From Pseudoalteromonas luteoviolacea (GTDB lineage Bacteria > Pseudomonadota > Gammaproteobacteria > Enterobacterales > Alteromonadaceae), in the NCBI RefSeq assembly GCF_001750165.1, contig NZ_CP015411.1:304501-368500 (forward strand): a DNA stretch of 64,000 nt, in the 5' to 3' direction. Position numbers and translations under genes: made by a program. Each line of letters starts with the position of its first letter. The first letter of the stretch is position 1. Shown here one piece after another: positions 9,014 through 18,949 of the stretch. A model generated the notes under the pieces. That model had not been told where the DNA came from. It was given only the letters and a program-made list of their open reading frames with translations, and made no database searches.

Positions 9014-10255
9014 ATGTCAGATTTACGTGAAAAAGCATTACATTACCACGCTCACCCCGTCCCAGGTAAAATCAGTATCGAGCTGACAAAGCCAGCTGAA
9101 TCAGTTAAAGATCTTGCATTAGCATATAGTCCAGGTGTTGCAGAACCTGTACGTGAAATTGCCGCAGATCCTACCAACGCCTATCGTTATACAGGTAAAG
9201 GTAATATGGTAGCTGTTATCAGTAATGGTACTGCTATTTTAGGTCTGGGTAACTTAGGCCCATTGGCTTCTAAACCAGTTATGGAAGGTAAAGCCCTTTT
9301 ATTTAAGCGCTTTGCGGGTTTAGACTCTATCGATATTGAAGTAAAGCACAATACAACTGAAGACTTCATCAATACGGTTGCAAATATCGCAGACACGTTT
9401 GGTGGCATCAACTTGGAAGATATTAAAGCACCAGAGTGTTTTGAGATTGAAAAAGCCTTGATTGAGCGCTGTGATGTGCCTGTTTTCCATGATGACCAAC
9501 ATGGTACAGCGATTGTAACAGCGGCTGGTATGTTGAACGCGTTGGAGATCCAAGGTAAAGACATCAAAGAAGCAATTATTGTTTGTTTGGGTGCCGGTGC
9601 TGCTGCGATTGCATGTATGGAGCTGCTAATTAAGTGCGGCGCTCAGCGTGAGCACATTTATATGCTAGATCGTAAAGGTGTGATCCATACGCGTCGTGAT
9701 GATTTGAATGAATACAAAACATTATTTGCGAACAATACGGACAAGCGTACGCTGCAAGACGTGATCGCAGAAGCTGATGTGTTTGTTGGTGTATCTGGTC
9801 CAGATTTACTATCACCTGAAGATCTTAAATTGATGGCTGATAAGCCTGTGGTGTTCGCATGCTCGAACCCAGATCCTGAGATCAGTCCTGAAGTCGCGCA
9901 TGGTGCTCGTGATGACTTAATCATGGCAACGGGTCGTTCTGATTATCCTAATCAGGTTAATAATGTGCTGTGTTTCCCGTTTATTTTCCGTGGCGCACTT
10001 GATGTTCGCGCCACAGCCATTAATGATGAAATGAAAATTGCCGCTGTAGAAGCTATCCGTAGCATTGCGAAAGAGCCTGTGCCTCAAGAAGTACTGGTTG
10101 CTGCTGAAGTCGAAAGTCTAGAGTTTGGCTCTGAGTATATTATTCCAAAACCGATGGACCCTCGTCTATTGCCACGCATCGCGAAAGCGGTTGCACAAGC
10201 AGCAATTGACTCGGGCGTTGCGCAAATTGATATGCCAGAGAATTACATGGCGTAA
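9014..10255 (+). CDS. maeB: Malic enzyme (malate dehydrogenase, oxaloacetate-decarboxylating), short form
   Basis: A 413-residue enzyme that oxidatively decarboxylates malate to pyruvate and reduces NAD(P). The N-terminal motif AYSPGVAEPVREI and the catalytic region around FEIEKAL and VPVFHDDQHGTAIV (metal-binding Asp residues) are present. A Rossmann dinucleotide site VCLGAGAAAIACMEL lies at about 190-204. It matches the N-terminal half of E. coli MaeB but lacks the phosphotransacetylase-like C-terminal domain. NADP versus NAD preference cannot be told from the sequence by eye. It is monocistronic, ending in a strong bidirectional terminator shared with metJ. Confidence 0.93.
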   Translation: MSDLREKALHYHAHPVPGKISIELTKPAESVKDLALAYSPGVAEPVREIAADPTNAYRYTGKGNMVAVISNGTAILGLGNLGPLASKPVMEGKALLFKRFAGLDSIDIEVKHNTTEDFINTVANIADTFGGINLEDIKAPECFEIEKALIERCDVPVFHDDQHGTAIVTAAGMLNALEIQGKDIKEAIIVCLGAGAAAIACMELLIKCGAQREHIYMLDRKGVIHTRRDDLNEYKTLFANNTDKRTLQDVIAEADVFVGVSGPDLLSPEDLKLMADKPVVFACSNPDPEISPEVAHGARDDLIMATGRSDYPNQVNNVLCFPFIFRGALDVRATAINDEMKIAAVEAIRSIAKEPVPQEVLVAAEVESLEFGSEYIIPKPMDPRLLPRIAKAVAQAAIDSGVAQIDMPENYMA

Positions 10256-10270
10256 GCTTTTAAAACTAAA

Positions 10271-10299
10271 AAGCCTCACAATAGTGAGGCTTTTTTTGG
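10271..10299. terminator. Bidirectional terminator between malic enzyme gene and metJ
   Basis: A perfect 9-bp stem AAGCCTCAC-AATA-GTGAGGCTT with seven T on the plus side and A-rich sequence upstream that gives T's on the minus side. It lies between convergent genes. Confidence 0.9.
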
Positions 10300-10312
10300 C
10301 TTGAACGATGCG

Positions 10313-10633
10313 TTAGTCTTCGTTTATTTCTGGGATATCTAATCCCATCTTTTCCATTATATCGCGTACTTCTGCCGGGATCTTTTCTGGGTTATCTTTT
10401 CTCAAGTCTTCATCGTTGGGCAACGGTTGTCCAGTGAAGGCATGTAAAAAAGCTTCACACAATAGTTCGCTGTTTGTCGCATGGCGCAGGTTATTGACCT
10501 GTCTACGAGTCCTTTCATCTGTGAGTACTTTTAATACGTTCAGAGGAATTGAAACCGTGATTTTTTTCACTTGTTCTGATTTTTTACCGTGTTCTGCATA
10601 AGGGTGAACATATTCACCGTTCCATTTAGCCAT
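10313..10633 (-). CDS. metJ: Methionine repressor MetJ
   Basis: A 106-residue ribbon-helix-helix repressor that binds tandem 8-bp met boxes with S-adenosylmethionine as corepressor. The sequence MAKWNGEYVHPYAEHGKK, then KKITVSIPLNVLKVLTDERT (beta ribbon and helix A) and RRQVNNLRHATNSELLCEAF, closely follows E. coli MetJ (105 aa). It diverges from metB-metL, with its presumed operators in the shared upstream region. Confidence 0.98.
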   Translation of the reverse strand: MAKWNGEYVHPYAEHGKKSEQVKKITVSIPLNVLKVLTDERTRRQVNNLRHATNSELLCEAFLHAFTGQPLPNDEDLRKDNPEKIPAEVRDIMEKMGLDIPEINED

Positions 10634-10913
10634 AATTGTGTACTTGCCTCAGTGTTTACCTTGAATGCAAATAAGACTGTATTTTTGCGTGCTGAGTGTG
10701 CTGCAGACGGTTTGTACCTTGCACCCTATAAATAGACGCAGATTGTACAGGAAATTGGCAGAATACTCGGTCTTTTGCCATATTTGGTCAAAGATTCAGT
10801 CTTATTGGCATCCTTTATCGCTTTCGTGGCGAAATTTTATCGGTTTGAATAAGATAGTCAAATACTAGTTATTTGGCCATATAGAAGTATAAATGTTTTG
10901 ACATCTTTCAATT

Positions 10914-10953
10914 GTTCATCTAACCTTTTAGACGTCTAAACATCCAAGTATCT
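10914..10953 (+). promoter_or_regulatory. MetJ operator (tandem met boxes) upstream of metB
   Basis: A perfect met box AGACGTCT lies at 10930-10937. In 8-bp register follow AAACATCC (10938-10945) and AAGTATCT (10946-10953). GTTCATCT (10914-10921) is one further box position upstream of a poor box at 10922. The consensus is AGACGTCT repeats, so this is a one-strong, several-weak array ending 9 bp before the metB start. It would overlap the ribosome binding site AGGTGAG (10954-10960). The rest of the 329-bp metJ-metB gap shows nothing else I can support. Confidence 0.85.
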
Positions 10954-10962
10954 AGGTGAGCT

Positions 10963-12186
10963 ATGAGCCAAAGTAAAAAGTCAACGATTGCCGTAAGAAA
11001 TGGCATTGATGCAGATAAGCATCATGGTGCAGTTGTGCCTCCTCTTTATCTTTCAACGACCTATTCTTTTGCTGATTTTGATAAGAAGCGAGATTATGAT
11101 TATGGCCGTAGTGGTAACCCAAACCGAGATATATTGGCCGATACACTCACTCAGCTTGAGGGTGGGGAAAAAGGCATAATTACAGCAACGGGCATGGCTG
11201 CGGTTCACCTAGTTACACAGTTATTAAATCACGATGATACCTTGGTCATTCCACATGACTGCTATGGCGGTAGTTATCGCTTGTTTACCTCTTTGGAAAA
11301 GCGCGGCTTGCTGAAAGTCAAAGTGCTTGATTTAACACAGCCAGAGAGTATTAAGCAGATCGCAGAGATTGCGCCTAAGATTGTATGGATAGAAACACCT
11401 AGTAATCCAATTTTACGCTTAACAGATATTGAAGCCGTGGTTCAAGCTGCGCATGGCTGTGGTGCTTTGGTTGCGGCAGACAATACATTTTTATCTCCTG
11501 CATTACAAAATCCAATTGCATTTGGGGTAGACATCGTTGTGCATTCAACCACTAAATTTATCAACGGTCACTCAGATGTTGTTGGCGGAGCTGTGATCGC
11601 GCGCACTCAGGAGCTTGGAGATGAGCTTGCTTGGTGGGCGAATAATATTGGCATCACAGGTTCCCCTTTTGATAGTTACTTAACTCTACGAGGCTTGAGA
11701 ACGTTAAAAGTACGCTTAAAACAACATGAACAAAATGCGTTAGCGATTGCACAGTATTTAGAAGCCTCACCTTACGTTGAACAAGTATATTACCCAGGAC
11801 TTGCATCCCATCCTCAACATGAGCTTGCGAAAAAGCAGCAACATGGTTTTGGTGGCATGGTGAGTTTTGATATTAAAGGGACTCTCAAAGATTCTGCGAC
11901 ATTTTTAACCTCTCTATCTCAGTTTTCTCTCGCAGAATCTTTAGGTGGGGTCGAGAGCTTGATCTGTCACCCAGCAACAATGACTCATGCAGGTATGGAG
12001 CCTAAAGCACGCCTTGAAGCTGGCGTAGGAGATACGTTGATCCGCATTTCGGTGGGTATCGAAGATGTAGAAGACTTGCTTGCTGATTTAGAGTTGGCTT
12101 TTCGAAAAGTAAATAGCCCTGGATCTGGCAGCTCAGACAGTGCCAAAGATTTTAAATTATCACCAGCACACACGGTTTTATGGTAA
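10963..12186 (+). CDS. metB: Cystathionine gamma-synthase-type PLP enzyme
   Basis: A 407-residue Cys/Met-metabolism PLP enzyme. It would condense O-succinylhomoserine with cysteine to cystathionine in methionine synthesis. The PLP lysine is in the motif VVHSTTKFINGHSDVVGG (about residue 200), preceded by ADNTFLSP. It begins MSQSKKSTIAVRNGIDADKHHGAVVPPLYLSTTY, typical of MetB. The C-terminal tail after about residue 385 is low in similarity to anything I recall. It is 4 bp from metL and preceded by MetJ boxes, which favours MetB over the related MetC or MetY. Confidence 0.93.
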   Translation: MSQSKKSTIAVRNGIDADKHHGAVVPPLYLSTTYSFADFDKKRDYDYGRSGNPNRDILADTLTQLEGGEKGIITATGMAAVHLVTQLLNHDDTLVIPHDCYGGSYRLFTSLEKRGLLKVKVLDLTQPESIKQIAEIAPKIVWIETPSNPILRLTDIEAVVQAAHGCGALVAADNTFLSPALQNPIAFGVDIVVHSTTKFINGHSDVVGGAVIARTQELGDELAWWANNIGITGSPFDSYLTLRGLRTLKVRLKQHEQNALAIAQYLEASPYVEQVYYPGLASHPQHELAKKQQHGFGGMVSFDIKGTLKDSATFLTSLSQFSLAESLGGVESLICHPATMTHAGMEPKARLEAGVGDTLIRISVGIEDVEDLLADLELAFRKVNSPGSGSSDSAKDFKLSPAHTVLW

Positions 12187-12190
12187 GAAC

Positions 12191-14539
12191 ATGACAAAAG
12201 TAGTACATAAATTTGGTGGCTCAAGCCTGAGCTCAGCGGCTCGTTATCAAGCGGTTGCGAACATTATTTTGGGCCAATGCCAAGTTGGTGATTGTGTGGT
12301 GGTGTCTGCTGCCGGTAAGACAACAAATACCCTGGTGAAGCTATGGCAAAGTTATCAACAAAAAGATGATAACGCATTTAACGACATTCTATTGCAAGTG
12401 GAAAATCATCAAAACCTTCTCCTGACAGAATTATTTGATGCGCAACAGGCTAGCACCTTATCTGAGTGTCTAAAAAGTGAATTGCAAAATATTGCAAAGT
12501 CAGCGGCTAACAAGACGCTTCATGAAGCGTCTTTACTTGCTCATGGAGAGCTTTGGTCTGCAAGGCTATTAGCTAATTTACTCTCGACGTTTAATGTCAG
12601 TGCTATTGATGTTGATGCTAGAAAGTTATTTACTCAGCATCAGGGTCAATTGTTGCACGCTCAAAATAAACAATCGTGTCTGGAGCAAATCAAAACAGAC
12701 AAAATTTATGTTGTGACAGGGTTTATCGCTTCTGATTGCGAAGGGAATACAATCACTTTGGGCCGTAATGGTAGTGATTACAGTGCAACTTTATTGGCCA
12801 ATTATATTGATGCGCATGCTGTATCTATCTGGACTGATACCCATGGTGTGTTTAGTACGGATCCTCGTAAAGTAAGCTCAGCTATTAAATACCCAAAAGT
12901 GTGCCGCGTTCAAGCTAACTTACTTGCTCGCCTTGGTAATCCTGTCTTACATGCGAAAACACTGTCACCACTTAAAGGCACCAATATTAAGCTGCAAGTG
13001 CGCAGCAGCTATGATCCTGAAGCGATTGGCACAGAAATCGTAAAGCAGGGATATAGCAAAGACAAACGGTTTATTACTACATTTGATGAATTAGACCTGA
13101 TCCGTGTTGAGGGGTTGGCCGCTGGTGAAGTACGTACTTTGAGTCAATTAATACAACATAGCATCCACCACTTTAACAAAGGCGGTGAGGATTATTTATT
13201 GGTGCCAAGCAATGACACACATACCGTTGCGACACATCTACAAGGCCGAGGCAATATTGTAGAATCTCATTTAAGAGGACTGGCTATTGTTGCACCGAGC
13301 TATGAAATACAACAACTCTCTCAACAAGCTGCAGCGATTTTAGAGCTACAAGATGTTGTCGTGCGTTTTACCCATAGCGATGGCAGCTATGCGTTGTTCT
13401 TAACTGATCAATCTATCGATAGCGATGTTTTAGCGATTTTACATGACAAATTAGTGAATAAAGGCCGTGAGCTTGCGGTGATTATTGCTGGATTAGGTAA
13501 TGTGGGAGAAGTGTTTGTAGAACAATGCCAAAGGCAAGTCGAAAAACTACAAACGACATTTGATTTGAAAGTGGTTGCTTTGGTTCGCTCTAAAGAGATG
13601 CTGTTTTGCCCAAGCGGGATCAATATCGATAATTGGCAGCAACAGTGGCGTAGTGAAGCACAAGACTATCAGCCAGCAGATTTACTTGAGCGCATTGGTG
13701 AGCTTGATTATGAAAATAAGGTCGTGATAGACATCACTGCCAGCGATGCCTTTAGCAATATGTACCCGAGTTTTGTTGCCCATGATTGCCATTTGATCAG
13801 TGCCAACAAATATGCAGGTACCGCTGAACAAACTTGGTACGCAAAGCTCATCGAACAGCTTCAAGAGCGCAATTTACACTGGCGTTATAACACCAGTGTT
13901 GGCGCCGGTTTACCGATTAATTTTGCGTTGGCTGACTTGCAAAATAGTGGCGATACAGTGACGCGCATTGAGGGTGTATTCTCCGGTACGCTTTCGTGGC
14001 TATGTAGCAGCTTTGATGGCAGTAAAGCATTTTCTGAACTGGTGTTAGAAGCACAGTCTATGGGCTACACAGAGCCTGATCCTCGAGAGGATTTATCAGG
14101 ACGAGATATGCAGCGCAAACTGCTTATTTTAGCCAGAGACTTAGGTTTACAGCTTGATGTTGACGACATTGCTCTAGAGCCCTTGATGCCAGTGCATCTG
14201 GCCGACGGTGATTGGGATTCATTTTTGGCCAAGCGTGAAGCGCTAGATGAGTTTTACCAATCTCGTTATGAGCAAGCACAATCTGAAGGTAAAGCATTGC
14301 GCTATACCGGTGCATTAGAGGTCGATAGCGAAGGTAAAGTCAGTGCGAAAGTCGGTATTGCCTATGCAGAAGCTGGTAGTGCAATCGCAAATCTAACGCC
14401 TGGTGATAATATATTTGTGATCACCAGCCAATGGTATGAAAGCAATCCATTGGTTATCCAAGGCCCTGGTGCGGGTAAAGAAGTGACAGCTGCGGGCATA
14501 CATTCAGATTTGTACTGGTTAACTCAAAAGCTCAAGTAA
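12191..14539 (+). CDS. metL: Bifunctional aspartokinase II / homoserine dehydrogenase II
   Basis: 782 residues from the ATG at 12191, chosen because the protein then begins MTKVVHKFGGSSLS, the aspartokinase P-loop-like start. A longer frame to 12140 would overlap metB without matching the family. The aspartokinase domain occupies about 1-280 (TLGRNGSDYSATLLA). An ACT-like regulatory region follows. Homoserine dehydrogenase is about 435-782, with the Rossmann motif IIAGLGNVGEVF and the catalytic-region SANKYAG and RYNTSVGAGLP. It supplies homoserine for methionine and is cotranscribed with metB under MetJ. Confidence 0.96.
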   Translation: MTKVVHKFGGSSLSSAARYQAVANIILGQCQVGDCVVVSAAGKTTNTLVKLWQSYQQKDDNAFNDILLQVENHQNLLLTELFDAQQASTLSECLKSELQNIAKSAANKTLHEASLLAHGELWSARLLANLLSTFNVSAIDVDARKLFTQHQGQLLHAQNKQSCLEQIKTDKIYVVTGFIASDCEGNTITLGRNGSDYSATLLANYIDAHAVSIWTDTHGVFSTDPRKVSSAIKYPKVCRVQANLLARLGNPVLHAKTLSPLKGTNIKLQVRSSYDPEAIGTEIVKQGYSKDKRFITTFDELDLIRVEGLAAGEVRTLSQLIQHSIHHFNKGGEDYLLVPSNDTHTVATHLQGRGNIVESHLRGLAIVAPSYEIQQLSQQAAAILELQDVVVRFTHSDGSYALFLTDQSIDSDVLAILHDKLVNKGRELAVIIAGLGNVGEVFVEQCQRQVEKLQTTFDLKVVALVRSKEMLFCPSGINIDNWQQQWRSEAQDYQPADLLERIGELDYENKVVIDITASDAFSNMYPSFVAHDCHLISANKYAGTAEQTWYAKLIEQLQERNLHWRYNTSVGAGLPINFALADLQNSGDTVTRIEGVFSGTLSWLCSSFDGSKAFSELVLEAQSMGYTEPDPREDLSGRDMQRKLLILARDLGLQLDVDDIALEPLMPVHLADGDWDSFLAKREALDEFYQSRYEQAQSEGKALRYTGALEVDSEGKVSAKVGIAYAEAGSAIANLTPGDNIFVITSQWYESNPLVIQGPGAGKEVTAAGIHSDLYWLTQKLK

Positions 14540-14570
14540 TGACTCTTTTTTGTCAGGAGAATTAATCATA

Positions 14571-14599
14571 AAAAGGCCATGCAAAGCATGGCCTTTTTA
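14571..14599. terminator. Bidirectional terminator between metL and mrcA
   Basis: A perfect 12-bp stem AAAAGGCCATGC-AAA-GCATGGCCTTTT, flanked by A's on one side and T's on the other, so it can serve both convergent genes. Confidence 0.92.
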
Positions 14600-14605
14600 T
14601 GATTC

Positions 14606-17053
14606 TTAGAAGAGTTCTTCTGTGGCTGGTAGGGCATCTTCAAAGGGAGTACTACTACCAGAGTCTAAGACATATTTGGTTGGTGCAGTGCCGCGTTCAA
14701 AGTATTCAAAACGACTGGTGTAGTCATTTTTTTCACTTAATAGCCCTGTTTTTAAATCAATTCTGATTGAAACCAATCCCGGTGGTGGCTCTATTGGTGC
14801 CAGTGGAGCCTCTTTGAGTGCATGGCGCATAAAGCTCACCCAAGCAGGTTGTGCCGAAGTGGCGCCGGCTTCTGCGCCGACAATTTGCTTTTTACCTAGG
14901 TTGCTATTGTAGGCTGCTCTGCCCAAAGGTTTACTGGCATCATCAAAGCCGACCCATACTGTGGTCAATAGGTTACGGTTGAAGCCGGTAAACCAAGTAT
15001 CGACAGCATTGTTGGTGGTACCCGTTTTACCTGCGAGATCTTTTCGTTTTAGCGTTTGTGCACGCCAACCTGTGCCTGTCCAACCTGTTTTGTGTCGCCA
15101 ACTGCCGCCGCCCCAAATTGCACTTTTCAGTGCATCAGCCACTAAGAAAGCATTTTTCTCAGAGATAATTCTTGGTGCACATGTATATGGGTCTGCCTCT
15201 AATTCATCTTCGTTACAAACACGGAGTGGACTAGCAGTACCCAGTTCATTACCAAACGCATCGGTAAGTCGGTCGATAAAATAGGGTTCAATCAAATGAC
15301 CACCATTGGCAAATGCACTCATACCTCTTGCCATTTCCAGCGGTGTCATGGCTGCACTCCCCAATGCAAGAGATTCACTGCGCACGACATCTGCATCATC
15401 AAAGCCAAATTTAAGAATGTGATCTGCAGTATTATTTAATCCGACACCACGCATCAGCCGCACGGAGACTACGTTTTTTGATTGGGCAAGGGCTCTGCGA
15501 ATACGAATTGGTCCACTGTATACATCTGGGCTGTTTTTTGGTCGCCACGCGACGCCTAGGCTCTTATCCCAGTGATTGATAGGCGCATCGTTGATAATGG
15601 TTGCGAGCGTATAATTTTCCTCTAATGCAGCAGAATAAATAAAAGGTTTGATGTTTGAACCAACTTGGCGTTTTGCTTGGACTGCTCGATTGTACTGGCT
15701 TTGTTTGAAGCTATAGCCACCTACTAAGGCTTTGATCTGGCCATTTTTTGGGTCCAGTGACACCAAAGCGCTAGCCGGTTGGGGTAATTGACTTAACATC
15801 CATTTTTGGTTGGTTTGCCGTACCCAGATTTGCATGCCTGGCTCTAATATATCAGCCGCTGTTTTTGGTGCACTACCTTGGCGTCGTTCCGTGATGTAGG
15901 CCCTTGCCCAATTTATGGCTGACCAATCTAAACTGACTACTTCACCGGTTTTAAGCATGACCTCAGCGGATTTTTCATCAATGGCGGTAACCACCGCTGC
16001 ATTTAAAGGAGCAATGGCTTTGACTTTGCTTAATCGAGCAGTAATTTGCCGGGCATCCCACGGGGTTTCGTCTGGCTGCCAATACCTGGCATTTGGGCCC
16101 CTAAAGCCGTGTCGCATATCATAGTCATGGAGGTTGTTAACCAAAGCTTGTTGTGCCGCGGCTTGAGTGCTTGCATCCACTGTTGTATAGACGCGAAAGC
16201 CGGAGTTATATGCTGTATCAGTACCATATGTCTCCACCATATAAGCGCGCACCATCTCTGAAATATACGGTGCATAGAGTTCAATTTCTGCACCATGGCG
16301 TTTAGCGGTAATGGGCGCGTTGACGGCCGCCTGATACTCTGCCTCAGAGATATATTTTTCTGCTAACATTCGACCTAATACAACATTTCGTCTCGCTTTA
16401 GCACGAGTTGGATTGCGTATGGGGTTAAGTGCTGATGGCGCTTTGGGTAATCCGGCAATCATGGCCATTTGTGGCAAGGTTAACTCACTAAGTTCTTTGC
16501 CATAATACACTTGCGCTGCAGCACCAATACCAAAAGAGCGGTGACCTAATTCGATTTTATTAAGGTATAGCTCGAATATTTCATCTTTACTCAGTAAACG
16601 TTCTATGTGTAGAGCAATGAAGATTTCTTTTACTTTACGTATGTAGGCTTTTTCGCGAGTTAAGAAAAAATTTCGCGCAAGCTGCATGGTAATCGTACTT
16701 GCCCCTTGTTTTTTTTGCCCGGTACTGACTAACACAATAAATGAGCGGACAATCCCGATTGGGTCAATACCGAAATGCTCATAAAAACGGTTGTCTTCGG
16801 TGGCTAAAAAAGCGTTAAGCATCGGCTTAGGTACATCCGAGATCTTTACGGGTATACGCCGCTTCTCACCAAACTGATTGATGAGCTTACCATCACGAGT
16901 AAATACTTGCATTGGGGTTTGTAGTTGCACATCTTTGAGCACACTGACGCTAGGGATATCGGATTTCACATAAAAATACAAGCCGATCAAAATCACTAGG
17001 CCAAAAAGGCCAAAAACGAAAACAGTCTGTAATAATCTTTTTAATAAATTCAC
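14606..17053 (-). CDS. mrcA: Penicillin-binding protein 1A (bifunctional transglycosylase/transpeptidase)
   Basis: An 815-residue class A PBP. It is anchored by an N-terminal TM helix (about 8-28). The GT51 domain (about 50-230) has the catalytic Glu motif ATEDNRFYEHFGIDP and STITMQLARN. An OB-like insert lies near 300-420. The transpeptidase domain has the SxxK-type serine in VGSNIKPFIYSAAL, SKN in AQSKNVVSVRL and the KTG motif in DLAGKTGTTNNAVDTWF. Length is a little below E. coli PBP1A (850 aa). It is divergent from pilM, an arrangement widely conserved in gammaproteobacteria. Confidence 0.97.
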   Translation of the reverse strand: MNLLKRLLQTVFVFGLFGLVILIGLYFYVKSDIPSVSVLKDVQLQTPMQVFTRDGKLINQFGEKRRIPVKISDVPKPMLNAFLATEDNRFYEHFGIDPIGIVRSFIVLVSTGQKKQGASTITMQLARNFFLTREKAYIRKVKEIFIALHIERLLSKDEIFELYLNKIELGHRSFGIGAAAQVYYGKELSELTLPQMAMIAGLPKAPSALNPIRNPTRAKARRNVVLGRMLAEKYISEAEYQAAVNAPITAKRHGAEIELYAPYISEMVRAYMVETYGTDTAYNSGFRVYTTVDASTQAAAQQALVNNLHDYDMRHGFRGPNARYWQPDETPWDARQITARLSKVKAIAPLNAAVVTAIDEKSAEVMLKTGEVVSLDWSAINWARAYITERRQGSAPKTAADILEPGMQIWVRQTNQKWMLSQLPQPASALVSLDPKNGQIKALVGGYSFKQSQYNRAVQAKRQVGSNIKPFIYSAALEENYTLATIINDAPINHWDKSLGVAWRPKNSPDVYSGPIRIRRALAQSKNVVSVRLMRGVGLNNTADHILKFGFDDADVVRSESLALGSAAMTPLEMARGMSAFANGGHLIEPYFIDRLTDAFGNELGTASPLRVCNEDELEADPYTCAPRIISEKNAFLVADALKSAIWGGGSWRHKTGWTGTGWRAQTLKRKDLAGKTGTTNNAVDTWFTGFNRNLLTTVWVGFDDASKPLGRAAYNSNLGKKQIVGAEAGATSAQPAWVSFMRHALKEAPLAPIEPPPGLVSIRIDLKTGLLSEKNDYTSRFEYFERGTAPTKYVLDSGSSTPFEDALPATEELF

Positions 17054-17279
17054 GAATTTATCTCTAGTGAGACTCCCAATTGCAAGTGGACGCTGTTAGT
17101 ATATCCTGATTAAAAAACGATTAATAACTTTTGCGTAAATTCTTCAACCCGAACAGGTGTAAAATAATGCACCGTTGTTGTTTGGTAAGTATAATGCATA
17201 ATACTTAAGGCGTATCAAATGTTAACTGCCAAACGAGAACGCCAAGATAACGACTAAAACTGATACTTGGGTAAATTGC

Positions 17280-18359
17280 ATGTTCGATCAAATATTTAAA
17301 AAGCACGCACCGTTGATGGTTGGGGTAGATATTGGTTCACACTGTGTTAAAGCCGTACTCCTTGCTGAATCTAGTGCAGGATACCGAGTTGAGGCTGTGG
17401 CCATCGAACCTTTGCCCAAAGGCGCAATGAAAGAACGTGCTATCCAAGATATTGAAGCCATTGGACGCGTTATTGCGAAGTTAAAAAAGCGTCTCCCAAA
17501 AGGCACTCAATTTGCGTCAGTCGCGGTGTCAGGTCAAACCGTTATCACCAAAATGATTTTTATGGATGTTTCTTTAACAGATGCTGAATTAGAATCTCAG
17601 ATTGCCATCGAAGCAGACAGCCTGATCCCATACCCTCTTGATGAAGTCAGTTTGGATTTTGAAAAGTTATCGGTCAATGAAGCGGATCCTTCAAAAGTAA
17701 ATGTTTTACTCTCGGCTGCGCGTACAGAGAGCGTACAAGCGCGTGTTGGCGCGCTAGAAGAATCTGGGCTAAAAGCAAAGGTCGTCGATGTAGAGAGTTA
17801 TGCATTGGCACGATCTGTTGATGTCTTGTATGAGCAATTGCCCTCAGATGCATATGATAAAGTCGTTGCAATTATTGATATTGGTGCGGTAGTGACTTTA
17901 ATAAGTGTGGTACAGTCAGGTAAAACACTTTATACGAGAGATCAAGTGTTTGGTGGTGAGCAATATACCAATAGTATTGTTGCCTACTATAATAAAACTT
18001 TTGATGAGGCGGAACTTGCAAAAACAACCGGTGACTTGCCACCAAATTATACCTTTGAGGTATTAGCCCCTTTTCAAACTTCTCTCTTACAGCAGATAAG
18101 GAGAGCGTTACAGATGTTTATGACCACCAGTGGACATGACCAAGTTGATTATATCATTTTGACAGGCGGAACTGCTCTTGTTGAGGGGCTAGATAGACTT
18201 CTTGTAGATGAACTGGGTGTGCATAGTATTATCGGAGATCCATTTGCGAATATGGAAATTGCTCCTAAAGTAGATAGAAGTGTGCTGAATCGTCATAGTG
18301 CGCAATTCTCGATAGCAACTGGATTGGCATTGAGGAGCTTTTCTGCATGCCACATATAA
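17280..18359 (+). CDS. pilM: Type IV pilus assembly protein PilM
   Basis: A 359-residue cytoplasmic actin-like ATPase of the type IV pilus alignment complex; it binds the N-terminus of PilN. Visible are the phosphate-1 motif VGVDIGSHCVKAVLL (about 15-29), the second nucleotide motif IDIGAVVTLISVV and the adenosine motif IILTGGTALVEGLD. It is first gene of pilMNOPQ and overlaps pilN by 13 bp. Confidence 0.97.
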   Translation: MFDQIFKKHAPLMVGVDIGSHCVKAVLLAESSAGYRVEAVAIEPLPKGAMKERAIQDIEAIGRVIAKLKKRLPKGTQFASVAVSGQTVITKMIFMDVSLTDAELESQIAIEADSLIPYPLDEVSLDFEKLSVNEADPSKVNVLLSAARTESVQARVGALEESGLKAKVVDVESYALARSVDVLYEQLPSDAYDKVVAIIDIGAVVTLISVVQSGKTLYTRDQVFGGEQYTNSIVAYYNKTFDEAELAKTTGDLPPNYTFEVLAPFQTSLLQQIRRALQMFMTTSGHDQVDYIILTGGTALVEGLDRLLVDELGVHSIIGDPFANMEIAPKVDRSVLNRHSAQFSIATGLALRSFSACHI

Positions 18360-18949
18360 ATCTACTTCCTTGGCGCGAGCAACAAAGACAAGCTTCTCAA
18401 CAAAAGTTTTTGACGATTTTGGCTGCAATTGTTGCGATCAGTTTGGCCCTTATGTACCTGATGGGGACATTTTATGATGGTCTTAGGCAGGGACAAGAAA
18501 TTAAAAATCGTTATCTTCAAGGTGAGATTGTTAAGTTAGATAAGCGAATTGGTGAAATTGAAGGGCTAAATAAACAAAAAGAAAACCTGCAAAGAAGAAT
18601 TCGGTTAATTGAAGTGTTACAGAGCAATCGTAACCTGGGGACGCAAATTATTGATGAGGTTGCCAGAGTTGTGCCTGCTGGCGTGTATTTAACCAGCCTT
18701 GAACGCACAGAGGACATGATAAAAGTGGTGGGGCGAAGTGAATCAAATAACCGTCTATCGCAAATGCTGAGAGCAGTCGAGTCATCTTACTTATTAGAAA
18801 AGCCGGTTATCCAAGGTATTGTTGCTGGTAGTAACGATGATAGATTACTCAGTGATTTTATGATGCATTTCTATGTTAAGTCATTTGAACAAATGGAACA
18901 GGAACGTCAACAGGCTGGCAATACTCAGTCAGGAGCACCTAAATCGTGA
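18347..18949 (+). CDS. pilN: Type IV pilus assembly protein PilN
   Basis: A 200-residue inner-membrane protein. The conserved cytoplasmic N-terminus MPHINLLPWREQQRQ (INLLPWR is the PilM-docking motif) precedes one TM helix (about 26-46). A coiled coil (about 55-95) and a periplasmic ferredoxin-like domain follow. It pairs with PilO. The start overlaps the end of pilM and its stop overlaps the GTG of pilO. Confidence 0.97.
   Translation: MPHINLLPWREQQRQASQQKFLTILAAIVAISLALMYLMGTFYDGLRQGQEIKNRYLQGEIVKLDKRIGEIEGLNKQKENLQRRIRLIEVLQSNRNLGTQIIDEVARVVPAGVYLTSLERTEDMIKVVGRSESNNRLSQMLRAVESSYLLEKPVIQGIVAGSNDDRLLSDFMMHFYVKSFEQMEQERQQAGNTQSGAPKS

Noticed and set aside
10665..10868. A 67-codon open frame between metJ and metB
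   Set aside because: No ribosome site and no recognisable protein character; lies in the divergent regulatory region.
12140..12190. Upstream start for metL inside metB
   Set aside because: The family start motif follows the ATG at 12191; the extra residues match nothing and overlap metB.
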